NCBI GenBank assembly: GCA_014885115.2
Contig: WKLE02006013.1
Span: 1 to 36,840, forward strand
Reading direction: 5' to 3'
Source of the DNA: Asterionellopsis glacialis
Taxonomy: Eukaryota > Bacillariophyta > Plagiogrammaphyceae > Rhaphoneidales > Asterionellopsidaceae
DNA: 36,840 nt
The first letter of the stretch is position 1; the number at the start of each line of letters is the position of its first letter. Below are positions 1 through 9,947 of this stretch, in pieces. The position numbers and the translations under genes are program-made. Below the pieces are notes generated by a model. That model was given only the letters and a program-made list of their open reading frames with translations, did not search any database and was not told where the DNA came from.

Positions 1-3000
1 CGGCATGAAGTTTTTCGATTTGTTCCATCACACCATTCTTCTCACCAGATACAGTATAAAGTTGTTCTTTCGTAGATTCCATGTCAGACTTGAGACGCTC
101 CAAGTTATTTTGAAGTTCCACGATGAGTGCATTTGCTTCTTCCAAAGCTTCATTTGTCTCGTTCTTTTTGGTTACCACTTCATCGCGCTCGCTAGTAACT
201 TTTGTAACAACTTCATTGAGTTCTTCGATAATCTGCCTTGCTTCTTCGCCCTCTTTCGATAGCTCTTCAATTTGAGCGTTCGCCTTTTCAAGGGTTGCTT
301 CATTCTCACTTTTGGTATCAAGCAACTGTCGCATTTGCTCGGCAATTGTATCTTTCTCTGACACAATTTCTGCAAGCTTTGATTCACTCTTAAATAAGTC
401 TTCCTTGAGAGAGATTACGGAGATTTCCAACTTTTCAATCTTGCCCTCGGCTTTTTCCAGGCTTACTTCATGTTGCTTGACGAGAGACATCGTATTATCA
501 TTTTCCTCATTAAGCTGAGAAATAGTTTGATCACGCTCAGCTACGTCACTTTCAATTGTTATTTTCTGAGCAATATAACTATCAATCTCTGTGTTTGCCT
601 CCTGCAGTTTCTTCTGCAAATCATTTTTTTCGACGACGAGTAACTCAACTTGCTCGGTAACGGCATTCTTGTCTCCAGAAAGAGCTTCAAGCTGTGCTTG
701 CACAGATTTCAATCCTGATTTGGTAGTATCTAGCTCAGTCTCCATTTCTATCATCTTTTGCTCTGCCTCTTGCAACAAATTCTGTTTGTTTTGTGCATCA
801 GCTAAGGCATTTTCACGTTCTGTCCTTAGATCCGAAACGCTGTTTTCGTACCGTTCTACTTTGTGGATTAGATCATCTCTTGTTGCCTTCAGTGATTCAA
901 TTTCCGACTCAGCCTTCTCGAGACTGCTCTTCAATGTGATTTCATTCTGCTGCACGGCTTCGACTTGGGCTGATAACTCTGCCTTTTCTTCTGAAACCTT
1001 GTTTAAATCTCCTTGCATGACTTGGACATCTGATTGGAGCTTGTCTACATTAGATTGGATCTTTTCGTTGCTAGCCTTACTGTCTTCGAACAAGGACATA
1101 GTTTGATCCAAATTGGCAGCTATGTCATCACGTTCCTGAGTCAATTGTTTGATCGTTTCCTGTTGAATATCGTTCTGGTTAAAGGCTTCTGCAAGCTCTG
1201 CCGTCTTAGCTTCAACAGATGAGGTGAGTTCAACCACCTTACTTTCAACTTTCAACTTTTCTTGCTCCACGTCATCAAGATGAGCCTTCATGGCATATTG
1301 CTCTTCGGTCATCTTACTCAAGTTATCACTCAAGGACAACTTTTCGGCTATTACCTCTTGGAGTTTAGTATCTAAAGCTCCTACTTGGGTAGTAAGACTT
1401 TCCGTCCCAGCTTCCAAAGTTTGGACAGTCTCTCGCAACATTTCAATCTCTCCGTTTGCCATTTGTAAAGAAGCAGCCTTGTCGTCGATCTCGGCGGTTG
1501 CTGTTTCTAAGTTGGTAGTGATTTCCATCTTTTCTGTACTTTCTGACTCGAGTGCAACTTGGAGGTTGTTAACTTCAATCAACAAATTCTCCTTTTCAGA
1601 TTGCAATTGATTCAATGCATTTTCAGCAGCCTTCTTTTGTACATCATGCTCTTCGATTGCACAATCAAGACTCTTTTGCAATTCTTTGATTGCGTCACTC
1701 TTTGATTCATTATCAGCAATGAGCGTAGCTTCTCGAGCAGCACTTTCCTGAGCATTGGTTTCGGAAACTTCAAGTTTTGTATTCTGGTCTTGAATAGTCG
1801 ATTGTAAGACAGAAACTTCAGCATTCAATTCCTCTACCTTAGCCAAAGCCTCTTCCTTGTCACTTTCTAAGCTGCTTTTGCTCTGTTTCATTTCCTTGAC
1901 GAGGTTGAATGCTTTGCTTTTTTCTTCAGAAGCATCCTGTATAACTCCAGACAACAGCTCAATTTGTCCCTGTTGATCCTGAAGCTTCTGCTTATCTTCT
2001 TTGCGTTCCTTCATGTACTTCTCTCTTTCGGTGTTTATTTGCGCCAATTCAAATGCACTTCGGACTCGTTCCTCGGACACCTTATCGAACTGATGCTGAA
2101 GTTGATCCTTTTCCTTCGCCATTTCATCTAACTGCGCCTCGGCAGCGGCATGATCACTCCGAACAGCATTTAGTTCTTCTTCCAACCTGGCATTGGCAGC
2201 TTCGAGTAGTGACATCTTTTCCATCATATCTGCCTCAAGGGCATCAAAAGCTTCACTGTGTGCCATTTTAAGAGAAACAATCTCGGAAGAAAGGTTTGAA
2301 GTTGCTTGTACGGCCGATTCCTTTGCTTGGTGAAGCTCCTCCATTTGGGAGTGAGCGGTATTGAGCTCCGTTTTTGTCTCAGCAAGGATTTGCTCTGATT
2401 CATCAATCTTTCCTCCCAAAGTTTTGACTTGGCCAACCTTTGATGCATAAGCTTCATGTAGAATAGTAAGCTCTGCACCTGGAGAAAGTTTAGTAGGAAG
2501 ATGCTGTACAGCCTTTTCTCGTTTTGGTGCTCTGGTTTCACTCTGCGGACTCGGGACAAATCTGTTTCTTGCTGGTGTCTTTGTTACCATATGCAGATAC
2601 CCATCCGAAATACGACGTTTACGCACAGCTTGAGCTTTCTTCTGGTTCTTATCAGACACTGCTATATCGTCGCTTCCGAAGAGCACACCACTGTTAAGAA
2701 GTTTGGCTTTAAGACGTTCCAATTTTTCCTCTGCCTTTCGCGCCGCAGATCCTTTTTGTGCCACCTCAGATTTAAGGGCTTCCAGATGTTTGCTTTGATC
2801 TGGAGCAACCCCCCCTGTCTGTCGACGAGCTTCGGCCAGCTCCCTCTGGAGTTTCTTGATGACTGATCTATCATCCATTACCTCATTTACTTGAGCATTT
2901 GTCTTTACAAGTTTCGCTCTCGAGGCAAAAAGAAGAGTAGATCGAGTTTCCTCCAAGTAGAGTTGTGATGGAGTTGCGCAACAAATTACTGCCATACGGG

Positions 3001-4450
3001 CATTTCCAGACAGTGCTGGCTGTAGGATACGAGTCAGTTTTGAATCACGAAAGTTGATATGCGATTGACTGGGTTGTCCAAGAGAATTTATAACACTCGA
3101 AAGGGCTAAAAGACTGAAAAGAAGTAAGTACGGATCAACAAATAGAAGTGTCAGATGAAAACGTATATAAAAGTGTAAGAATGACATTAGTCACCAACCA
3201 ACGATTCTCTCTCGTACCTTTGATTAATCTTTCCACCCTCCTGTTGTGTTTTTCCAGTAGCCCCTGTATGACGAACACTTTCAGATCCCGCAAGATCTAC
3301 TAGATTCAGGGTAGAGACTCGTACAGCTCCATCGTCAGATCTGGTCCCATTGGCAACACCTCCTTCATTTTCTTCGTTTTCTTCATCGACTTTTTGTCGA
3401 CTTTCGATAGTTATACGGAGAATTGTGTGTGAACGAGATGACCGTTCATTCATACTCGTGGCAGCAAATGCACGGTTCTTATCACCGGAGAACAAAATCC
3501 TCAACAAGCTCTCAAAGTCTGTTACGATTTCTTCATTAGCATTGACGAAAACTCCTCTGCGGGGGTCTTCGCGGACTTGTAAGACATCACTCTCCCCAAG
3601 GAGATCTCTTACTTCTTCGTTGTAGATTTCAATGAAAGATGCACGGACGAGATAGACACGATCAGGGGTATTTTTTATGTGCGAAAAGATTTCTGTGGCA
3701 GCCATATGTACAATACCTCCACCATTGGTGCTTCCTTCTTCAATTGTTCCAGATCCCTGCATAGTGAACGTTTTACCACTAGAAGTTTGACCGTAAGCAA
3801 AGATAGTTCCGTTAAGACCAGTTACAACAGACTTTACAATTTTCCTTGCCACTCCAGCGTATACATCGGATGTAGACGCATTTTCACCGAAAGTCTTATC
3901 AAAGGTAAAGAATGTACGACCTGTAATTCTTTCAGGTAATGGTTGACCAGTATTGGTAGTTTGAGTAATAGAATTATACTGTGGAAGGACCCGCCAAACC
4001 CGATTGTTAGTGGTAGATGTTGAACCGTCTGGACCTGATTCTTTGTTATTGAGGGGACGCATACGAATAGCAACTAATATATTATGAAACAAAAATGGCG
4101 ACAAGAATTACATAGTCAGTCGAGAAGGACAGAAAGAGAAAGAAAGAAGTAATGAATCACAGTTTTCATGAAAATCTCAAAACAAAGGATTGGCCGAAAT
4201 AAAACTTACCGACAATGGCTTCCTCTTCATCGTTGGATGTTTCCATGGGTGTCGCCGCTGAAGCTGCAGTTGCAGGAGCAACAGTTTCCATTGGAATACT
4301 CTTTTTAGGCGTCTTTCGAGGAGTTCTACGAGGTGGTTTACTTGGAGTGAGATTCTTATTCTTTCGTGGTGTTAATCTCGCAGTAAGAGAGAATCGTGGC
4401 ATTCCACTTCTCTTTCGAGGTGTCATGCTTTTGCGAGGTGTCGACGACAT
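1..4450 (-). CDS. CENP-E/kinesin-7-like motor protein, C-terminus beyond window
   Basis: Microtubule plus-end-directed motor type, probably mitotic. Model on the minus strand: exons 4450-4210, 4073-3218 and 3113-<1, with introns of 136 and 104 bp (GTAAG and GTACG donors). The junctions restore the kinesin motifs AIVVAIRMRPLN and GGKINQSLLALSSVINSL. The motor domain covers about residues 79-430: P-loop GQTSSGKT (175-182), switch I NERSSRSH (289-296) and switch II DLAGSE (340-345). After a neck with the VNEV signature comes more than 900 residues of Glu/Lys/Leu-rich coiled coil, still open at base 1, so at least 1,400 residues are present. An 80-residue basic extension rich in TPRK motifs precedes the motor. 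The long tail and neck favour kinesin-7/CENP-E, but other long kinesins cannot be excluded. It shares a 766 bp divergent promoter region with dapA. Confidence 0.88.
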
Positions 4451-5216
4451 GATACTTGCCGTCGTTTACACACACTCCACTTCTACTAGAGAGTCGAAAG
4501 TCACCAAAGATATATCTAATCAGAATGTATGATACAATGTTGTAGAGTGTGACGCTTTGCGTGTGATGACCGAAAGCAATCGAAACACAGAGTGCTTTTT
4601 GTAATGCTTCTTATTAAATTACGGGATAACGTGTGTCTGGTCGTGTGGTGATGTTTTTCTTTCTATGTAGTTTTTTACATTTTTTCGTTCCACAACAGAA
4701 AAAAGCCGCCGATGGGAGAGACACAAGAAAAAAATCCAACTGTCAAAAAAGGCGCCAAAAACATCAACGGATACGTCGTAGGTGCCCCTTTTTTTACTCC
4801 CAATAAATACCAAAATAGAGGATAAATAGATGGGGTTAAAAGTGTTGACCACGAGAACTTTCGTGTACTGTATCTCAAATTTTTCTACTACTTGTACGTA
4901 TCTTGTATCTTGTATCTTGCAAGTCTTGCGCAATGGACGCGCAAAAGTGTGTCCTGACGACGACTGACGAGCCCATGAAAGTGCGTCCAGGAACCACGTA
5001 ACTTCTTGCGAAAAGATACATCTGTCATCAGTATCATATCGCTTATTCGCTTCTGCTCTACTTGAGTGGCTCATCTTTGAGTGAACACGTTGACGACCTC
5101 CTTCTAAGCTCTATAGTATAACAAAAGCAGACACACTGGAGAGTAACACTTCTTGTGCAGCAAAGAAACAAATTAAACAATTAACTGAACGACATCTCTT
5201 TCTCAATACTGGAACA
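4451..5216. promoter_or_regulatory. Divergent intergenic region between kinesin and dapA
   Basis: This 766 bp region separates two head-to-head start codons, so it must hold both promoters unless distal elements exist. It contains a short tandem TTGTATC repeat near 4906-4926 and runs of T and A. A 151-codon ATG ORF lies on the minus strand (5074-4619). It has low-complexity hydrophobic content and no recognisable domain, so I do not call it a gene. No specific promoter element is identified. Confidence 0.5.
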
Positions 5217-6260
5217 ATGCGTTTTTCTCTTTTTTCCACTGCAGCTCTTGCTTTGTTAAATTCTTACTCTACATGTGGATTTACAACACTGATTCAACAA
5301 CAACAACAACAACTATCAAGGAGTAGATCTACTGCATTGAATGCTGGAAGCAATGCCAATGAAATTAATCCCATGAAAAAGGGATCTTCTGTAGCCTTAA
5401 TTACTCCCATGACACCTACAGGTGATATTGATATTCCAGGATTGCAAAAACTTTTACAATATCATCTTGATAATGAAACAGACAATTTATGCATCCTTGG
5501 TACAACTGGCGAAGCCTCCGTCATGACCATGGAGGAACGTGAAAAGGTATTAACAACAGCGGTTGATATGGTCAAGGGTAAAATTCCAATTTTAGTCGGG
5601 ACAGGTACCATCAACCCTCAATCTGTCAAGGCCATGACACAACAGGCCATTGATTTGGGCTGTGATGCCAACCTTGTGGTCTCACCCTACTACGTCAAGC
5701 CACCCCAAAGAGGACTTGTCAACCACTTTCTAACTATGGCGGACATGGGTTTACCTGTCGTAATTTACAACATTCCTGGACGTGCTGGTATCGACGTGTT
5801 GGATGAAAACATTGCACTATGCGCGGAACATGAAAATGTGATTGGGTTGAAGGATGCGACTGGTGACTTGTCGCGAGTCACATCACTTCGCAAGCTTGTC
5901 GGTGATGACTTTTTATTGTACAGTGGCGATGATGGCTCGAGTCTTGATTTTGTACAATTAGGTGGTGATGGATGTATTTCAGTAACAGCCAATTGTGCAC
6001 CTAAGCAAATGCATGACATCATGATGTCAGGTATTCGTGGTGACATGGAGGAAGCTGAAGCAGTGAATGAAAAGTTGAAACTTCTTCATCAAAATTTGTT
6101 TATTGAGGGCAATCCCATACCAGCCAAATGGGCAATGAAACGTATGGGTTTTATTGATTCAGCCTTTTGTCGTCCACCCTTGGTTGAATTAGATCCCAAG
6201 TTTGAAGGAGACGTAGAAGAAGCACTTCGAATCGCTGGACTGTTACCTGAAAGTAGATAG
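5217..6260 (+). CDS. dapA: 4-hydroxy-tetrahydrodipicolinate synthase, plastid-targeted
   Basis: Catalyses condensation of pyruvate with aspartate semialdehyde, the first committed step of lysine synthesis by the diaminopimelate route. Single exon, 347 residues. Residues 1-21 are a signal peptide. Cleavage is predicted before Phe22 in YSTCG-F, the diatom plastid-import type, followed by a Gln/Ser/Arg-rich transit region to about residue 55. The catalytic domain (about 57-345) is of normal DapA length (about 290 residues). GTTGE (95-99) holds the paired threonines, YNIPGR supplies Tyr184 and Arg189, and GLKDATGD supplies the Schiff-base Lys212. An ATG in AACAATG context begins the signal peptide, which supports this start. 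Other members of the aldolase family (N-acetylneuraminate lyase, KDG aldolase) share the fold, but the YNIPGR motif and the plastid presequence favour DapA. Confidence 0.93.
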   Translation: MRFSLFSTAALALLNSYSTCGFTTLIQQQQQQLSRSRSTALNAGSNANEINPMKKGSSVALITPMTPTGDIDIPGLQKLLQYHLDNETDNLCILGTTGEASVMTMEEREKVLTTAVDMVKGKIPILVGTGTINPQSVKAMTQQAIDLGCDANLVVSPYYVKPPQRGLVNHFLTMADMGLPVVIYNIPGRAGIDVLDENIALCAEHENVIGLKDATGDLSRVTSLRKLVGDDFLLYSGDDGSSLDFVQLGGDGCISVTANCAPKQMHDIMMSGIRGDMEEAEAVNEKLKLLHQNLFIEGNPIPAKWAMKRMGFIDSAFCRPPLVELDPKFEGDVEEALRIAGLLPESR

Positions 6261-7187
6261 CTAGTGCAGACTTTTCTGCTTCTTCTCCTCCCCCCCCACC
6301 CCCCTCCTCTCCATTCTCCCGGTATTCCAAGCTAGATAAGGTAGTGTAGGCAGCACATACTCCATTCATGTAGCTGCTTGTGCTTAATTACATAATGTAT
6401 TTGATTTAAGAAATATAGTTTTAAAAACAGAATATCACACACACATGCACACACATAGTGACACACATGCACAGACATATTACGCGTACTTTTTTGTTTT
6501 GGAATAAAGGAATCTTGAATCATCAATCCACACGAATCACTTTTTTTAAAAATTTCCTTCTATATACGCGAACTGGTATCCTAGATGATGCTTAATCGAG
6601 TATGGAATGTTTTTTTGTTTTGTCATTATTTTTTCTCATCCTAATGCTCGTGTAATTTTGCAAGTCTCATCAGCTACAAGAATATCTGAAAAAATGATGC
6701 ATACATGCCAGGTTTATTAGTAACAGAGGCTCATAGAATTTAGCACAATCGTTAGATGGGTCAAATTTTGGCTCTAGAGAGAGCTTCGCAAAATGGATGA
6801 CATATATCTTATCACTTTTCATTCGAAAGTTTATGTATAAAACAAAGAGTCACACTTGAGGTTATTGAATTTTTTCATATTTTTTCATATTTCAAAAAGA
6901 AAATGGAAACAATCAAAACAAAAGTCTATTAATTTTAATAATGAACAGAGTAACAACCAGAACAGCAAGTAAATCAATCCAATGCTTAAACTTTCCTAAC
7001 AGTAAGAACAAGAATTAAAACAATCTAATGATAAAAAAATTTCAAGTCACTTCAAAGTAAGCCAATCACTCTACAGACTCAGAAAAATATCTTTTCTAAT
7101 TCTTTGTCTCCCTTTTCAATGTATCTGTTTCTGCTTTTTGAATCTAAATCATACACTACACGTTAATCCAAAGATTCAACACTATCT
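6261..7187. other. Intergenic region, AT-rich, with simple repeats
   Basis: This is the 3' flank of two convergent genes (dapA and the CRAL-TRIO-like gene). A pyrimidine/poly-C tract lies at about 6272-6320 and a CA-rich stretch at 6437-6476. The rest is AT-rich with many A and T runs. I see no ORF with coding character. Confidence 0.6.
6437..6476. repeat. CA-rich simple repeat
   Basis: Imperfect ACACAC/ACACATGC repeats just downstream of dapA, probably in its 3' UTR or spacer. No function is inferred. Confidence 0.7.
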
Positions 7188-8397
7188 CTATGAATTAAGG
7201 AGGGTAAATAAATGTTTGACTGATGGAAACTTCTCTTCAATATCCTTAAATGCTAATCCTTTTGCGACTATCTCATGAAAAATGAGATCTTCCAACCACG
7301 CATGATAGTTGAAGTCGAATGATCCTCCTTGTTCGGTTGGGATAGATCCTGGACGGATACCACATGATCGAAGTGATTCTAGATTTTTCTCAACTTGCAT
7401 TGGTGGATAAAATGTCAAATAATTTCGTAGCCCTGCAGTAAAGTATCCCAGAAGGTGTTCATGCCTGAAATGCGTCAACCAGTTTGGTGAGAAAACGTGT
7501 ATCGAACACATTTTTATTGGGAGAACGAAGGTCAAGTCAGTGCAAGCAGACTGATAATACCGTTTCAACTCAGTCATTTGAAATGGCATGCTTATCTGAT
7601 CGGATGGTGTTTGTTTCCCACATAAAAAAACTGCACCCATTTTTTGATTGAAATCAGATCTCTCCTCGTCAAATGCGAAGAGATGAACAAATAACCAAAC
7701 TAAGCGGAGCTGCTCTCCGTAAATAGTGGCGAAAAGGGCAAAACAATAAGCGCAGTGTGCGATAAGGAAACATTCTTTATACACATAGAAAGTGAATAAT
7801 GTACAGATGAATTCGCACACAGCGAAGATATGTTCTTACCATACTATCTGGGTTGCTGTCATAATAAAGTGGAAACTGCATGAAGATAGCCCTTCTATAA
7901 TCGTCAGTATTTGGCAGCAACCGAAATCCACCCTTTGCTAAGGCAGAACAGTCCTCTTCTTTTACTGATAGAATTGATAGGTCTGCTTGGAATGCAATTT
8001 CGGTACCAAACAATTCCACCTTCCTCTCCCAGTAATTAACAATCCGTCGAGCAGCAGCGTTGGTGTCGAAATTATCCGCCCTTAAAAATGCAAGTCGAAA
8101 GTCAACGCTCCCGAAATTGATTGGATCTATAAACATGGCTAATTCGTAGGCCTCTTTGTGTTCTATGGCTTCTATAGCTTCTTCCATGAGTTCAAGTGAA
8201 TTTGAAACTAGTTCCGGTGATTCCACAAGGTCGTTTCTATCAATTATTCCATACCTACACCTTTCAATTTTTTGTCGTGCTTCTGATGACATGGAGTTGC
8301 GCTCTCGACGCAATGCATTCCAGGAAAAGCATGGTGTATCGTTAAGCCATGACGGGACATTATTCCTATGTTCTCCACCGCCGGTCTCATTCGTCAT
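7188..8397 (-). CDS. CRAL-TRIO/Sec14-like lipid-binding domain protein
   Basis: Probably a cytosolic lipid-transfer or lipid-sensing protein of the Sec14/CRAL-TRIO type. Exons 8397-7840 and 7709-7188 give 359 residues. The intron is 130 bp, with donor ATG|GTAAGA and acceptor GAGCAG|CTC, both in phase 0. The N-terminal part has the helical motif RLAFLRADNFDTNAAARRIV (101-120), which resembles the 'FLRAxxFD..KA..ml' segment of CRAL-TRIO N-domains. It is followed by GFRLLPNTDDYRRAIFM, resembling the start of the lipid-binding domain ('D..GRpv'). Exon 2 continues with a hydrophobic helix and the strand segment LPIKMCSIHVFSP. The acceptor choice is uncertain because GAG|CAG 3 nt upstream is also in phase. 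The family call rests on pattern recognition only, and ligand and location are unknown. Confidence 0.6.
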
Positions 8398-8547
8398 CTT
8401 GCTTGTCGTGAAATCACAAACCTAGGTAACTCGGGAAGCTGCAAGCTGATTTTTTTTTCTGATGTATACTGTACTAGTTACTGTACTCTACTCGTCCGTT
8501 TGAAAAGTTGGCATCCTTTATTGAGGGCTTGCTTATTTCTTTTTCCT

Positions 8548-8971
8548 TACCAGGTACTATGTTAATGTCTGTACCTACGAGTAATGACTACAGTGACTGT
8601 AATATTATATAGAAAACTGTTCATTGTACTTGTAAAGCGATACAAAATTTTTCATATGCAAACACTATTTTCGACCTACCTGGTAAATTGCAAATTACAG
8701 TACCTTACGACAGCACTACTTATATATAAATATTCAATAATATGTACTTAAAAGTAAATGTACCAGGTAGAATCGACCAGGGGTGCGTCCATAATTTTAT
8801 AATATTATATTATGTAACATTGTATCGTACAAAGTACCGTGTACCTTGTTCAAAAACGGCATTCAAGTTCATCCATCCTTTACTACCATGTAGTATGTAC
8901 ATAGTACTGTACTCGTACGATGGGTAAAGTACCTGGGGTACCAGGTAGTATATATACAGTAGTACCAGGTA
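8548..8971. repeat. Cluster of five TACCWGGTA palindromes
   Basis: Exact copies lie at 8548, 8677, 8761, 8939 and 8963 (first base of each nonamer). The last is extended to GTACCAGGTACC. Near-matches such as GTACCTGGGGTACC fill the spaces. The motif equals its own reverse complement except for the central A/T. Confidence 0.85.
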
Positions 8972-9122
8972 CCTCGTAACTGTACAAATAATTATAGCTC
9001 AATATGAAAATTCATATTTTAGTGTGGTAATATTCCCGTTAGGACCGGTGAGGGCTGCCATGTGGTGGTACTCAGACCTCACTAGTCACTATATAAGTCC
9101 TAATCCAGGTAGTCCTAGCTAT

Positions 9123-9180
9123 GGTCCTAGAGAAGTCCTCTACTAGTAGAGAGGGTCCTAAGGTCCTAGAGAGGACTTCT
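9123..9180. repeat. Compound inverted repeat with GGTCCTA direct repeats
   Basis: AGAAGTCCTCT (9131-9141) is exactly complementary to AGAGGACTTCT (9170-9180). Between them lies the perfect 14-bp palindrome CTCTACTAGTAGAG (9138-9151), and GGTCCTA occurs three times (from 9123, 9154 and 9162). The DNA or RNA could form a stem with a nested hairpin. It may be a decayed miniature transposon end, a terminator-like structure or a binding site; the sequence alone does not decide. Confidence 0.7.
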
Positions 9181-9947
9181 TAAAATACCGTGGGACAGCA
9201 AAATCCCGTTTCACTGTACCAGTACACGGTGAAAGTGCAGGACGAGGAAAACTTGGAAGTATTTTTCCTGCTTTTGCTCTTGCTACTAAATTTCTTGTTA
9301 TGATTACTGAAAATATGATCGAACAACATCCTATCAAGTATAACTGAAAGTTACATTCATCAAACATCTACCTCGGCAAACACATGTGACAGCACACATG
9401 TGACAGCACCATAACCAAAGTACTGTAATTAGTCCTGAACTTTGCTAGTGTTTCATAAAAGTCAAACTTCTCAAGGGAATATCTTGGCTCCTGAACATTC
9501 ATTGGAATAGAGATGTTGCTTCTCTTCCCTAATCTCCAAAGATCATTTATCCTCCTCCACAGATGATAATGACAGTATATGATTTCTTTACTGTTCTGCC
9601 TCTGGCATTTAAACAAAGCACTAACCCTACCGTAGGATCTTTTCTTTCCAAGTCGAGATCATAATTTGAGTCGGAAGGTACTGTACTCATACGAGATTAC
9701 CATCCATATGGATACAACACAGTCTAGACTAGACTACTGCTCAGAACAAAAAGATGAATACAACGAATATAATTTAAAAAGCAAGTCACAAGATAGATGT
9801 AGACCTTCGCATGTATACAAATTCACATTGTAGACCTACAATACAGACTACTGCATAGCCTTTGATAATAATAACTGTAAGTTTTTCTTTTAAAAAAGGT
9901 ATACTGAATGATGACCATCTTTTTGAAATTTCTTTTTTCCGTCCTAT

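Larger units (their letters stand above)
8398..9947. other. Gene-free, repeat-rich intergenic region
   Basis: This 1.55 kb stretch separates two minus-strand genes. It carries a cluster of TACCWGGTA palindromes (8548-8971), many other GTAC-containing words, and a compound inverted repeat at 9123-9180. Small minus-strand ORFs at 9616-9368 and 9367-9158 lack convincing starts (the first begins with TTG) and match no family I know. The promoter of the CRAL-TRIO-like gene should lie at its left end. Confidence 0.6.

Noticed and set aside
4619..5074. 151-codon ATG ORF on the minus strand in the kinesin/dapA spacer
   Set aside because: Skewed, hydrophobic low-complexity product with no recognised motif, placed where both promoters must be. 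Could be revisited with RNA-seq.
9158..9616. Two adjacent minus-strand ORFs in the repeat-rich region
   Set aside because: The longer begins only at TTG, both cross repeats and match no family. A decayed exon cannot be excluded.
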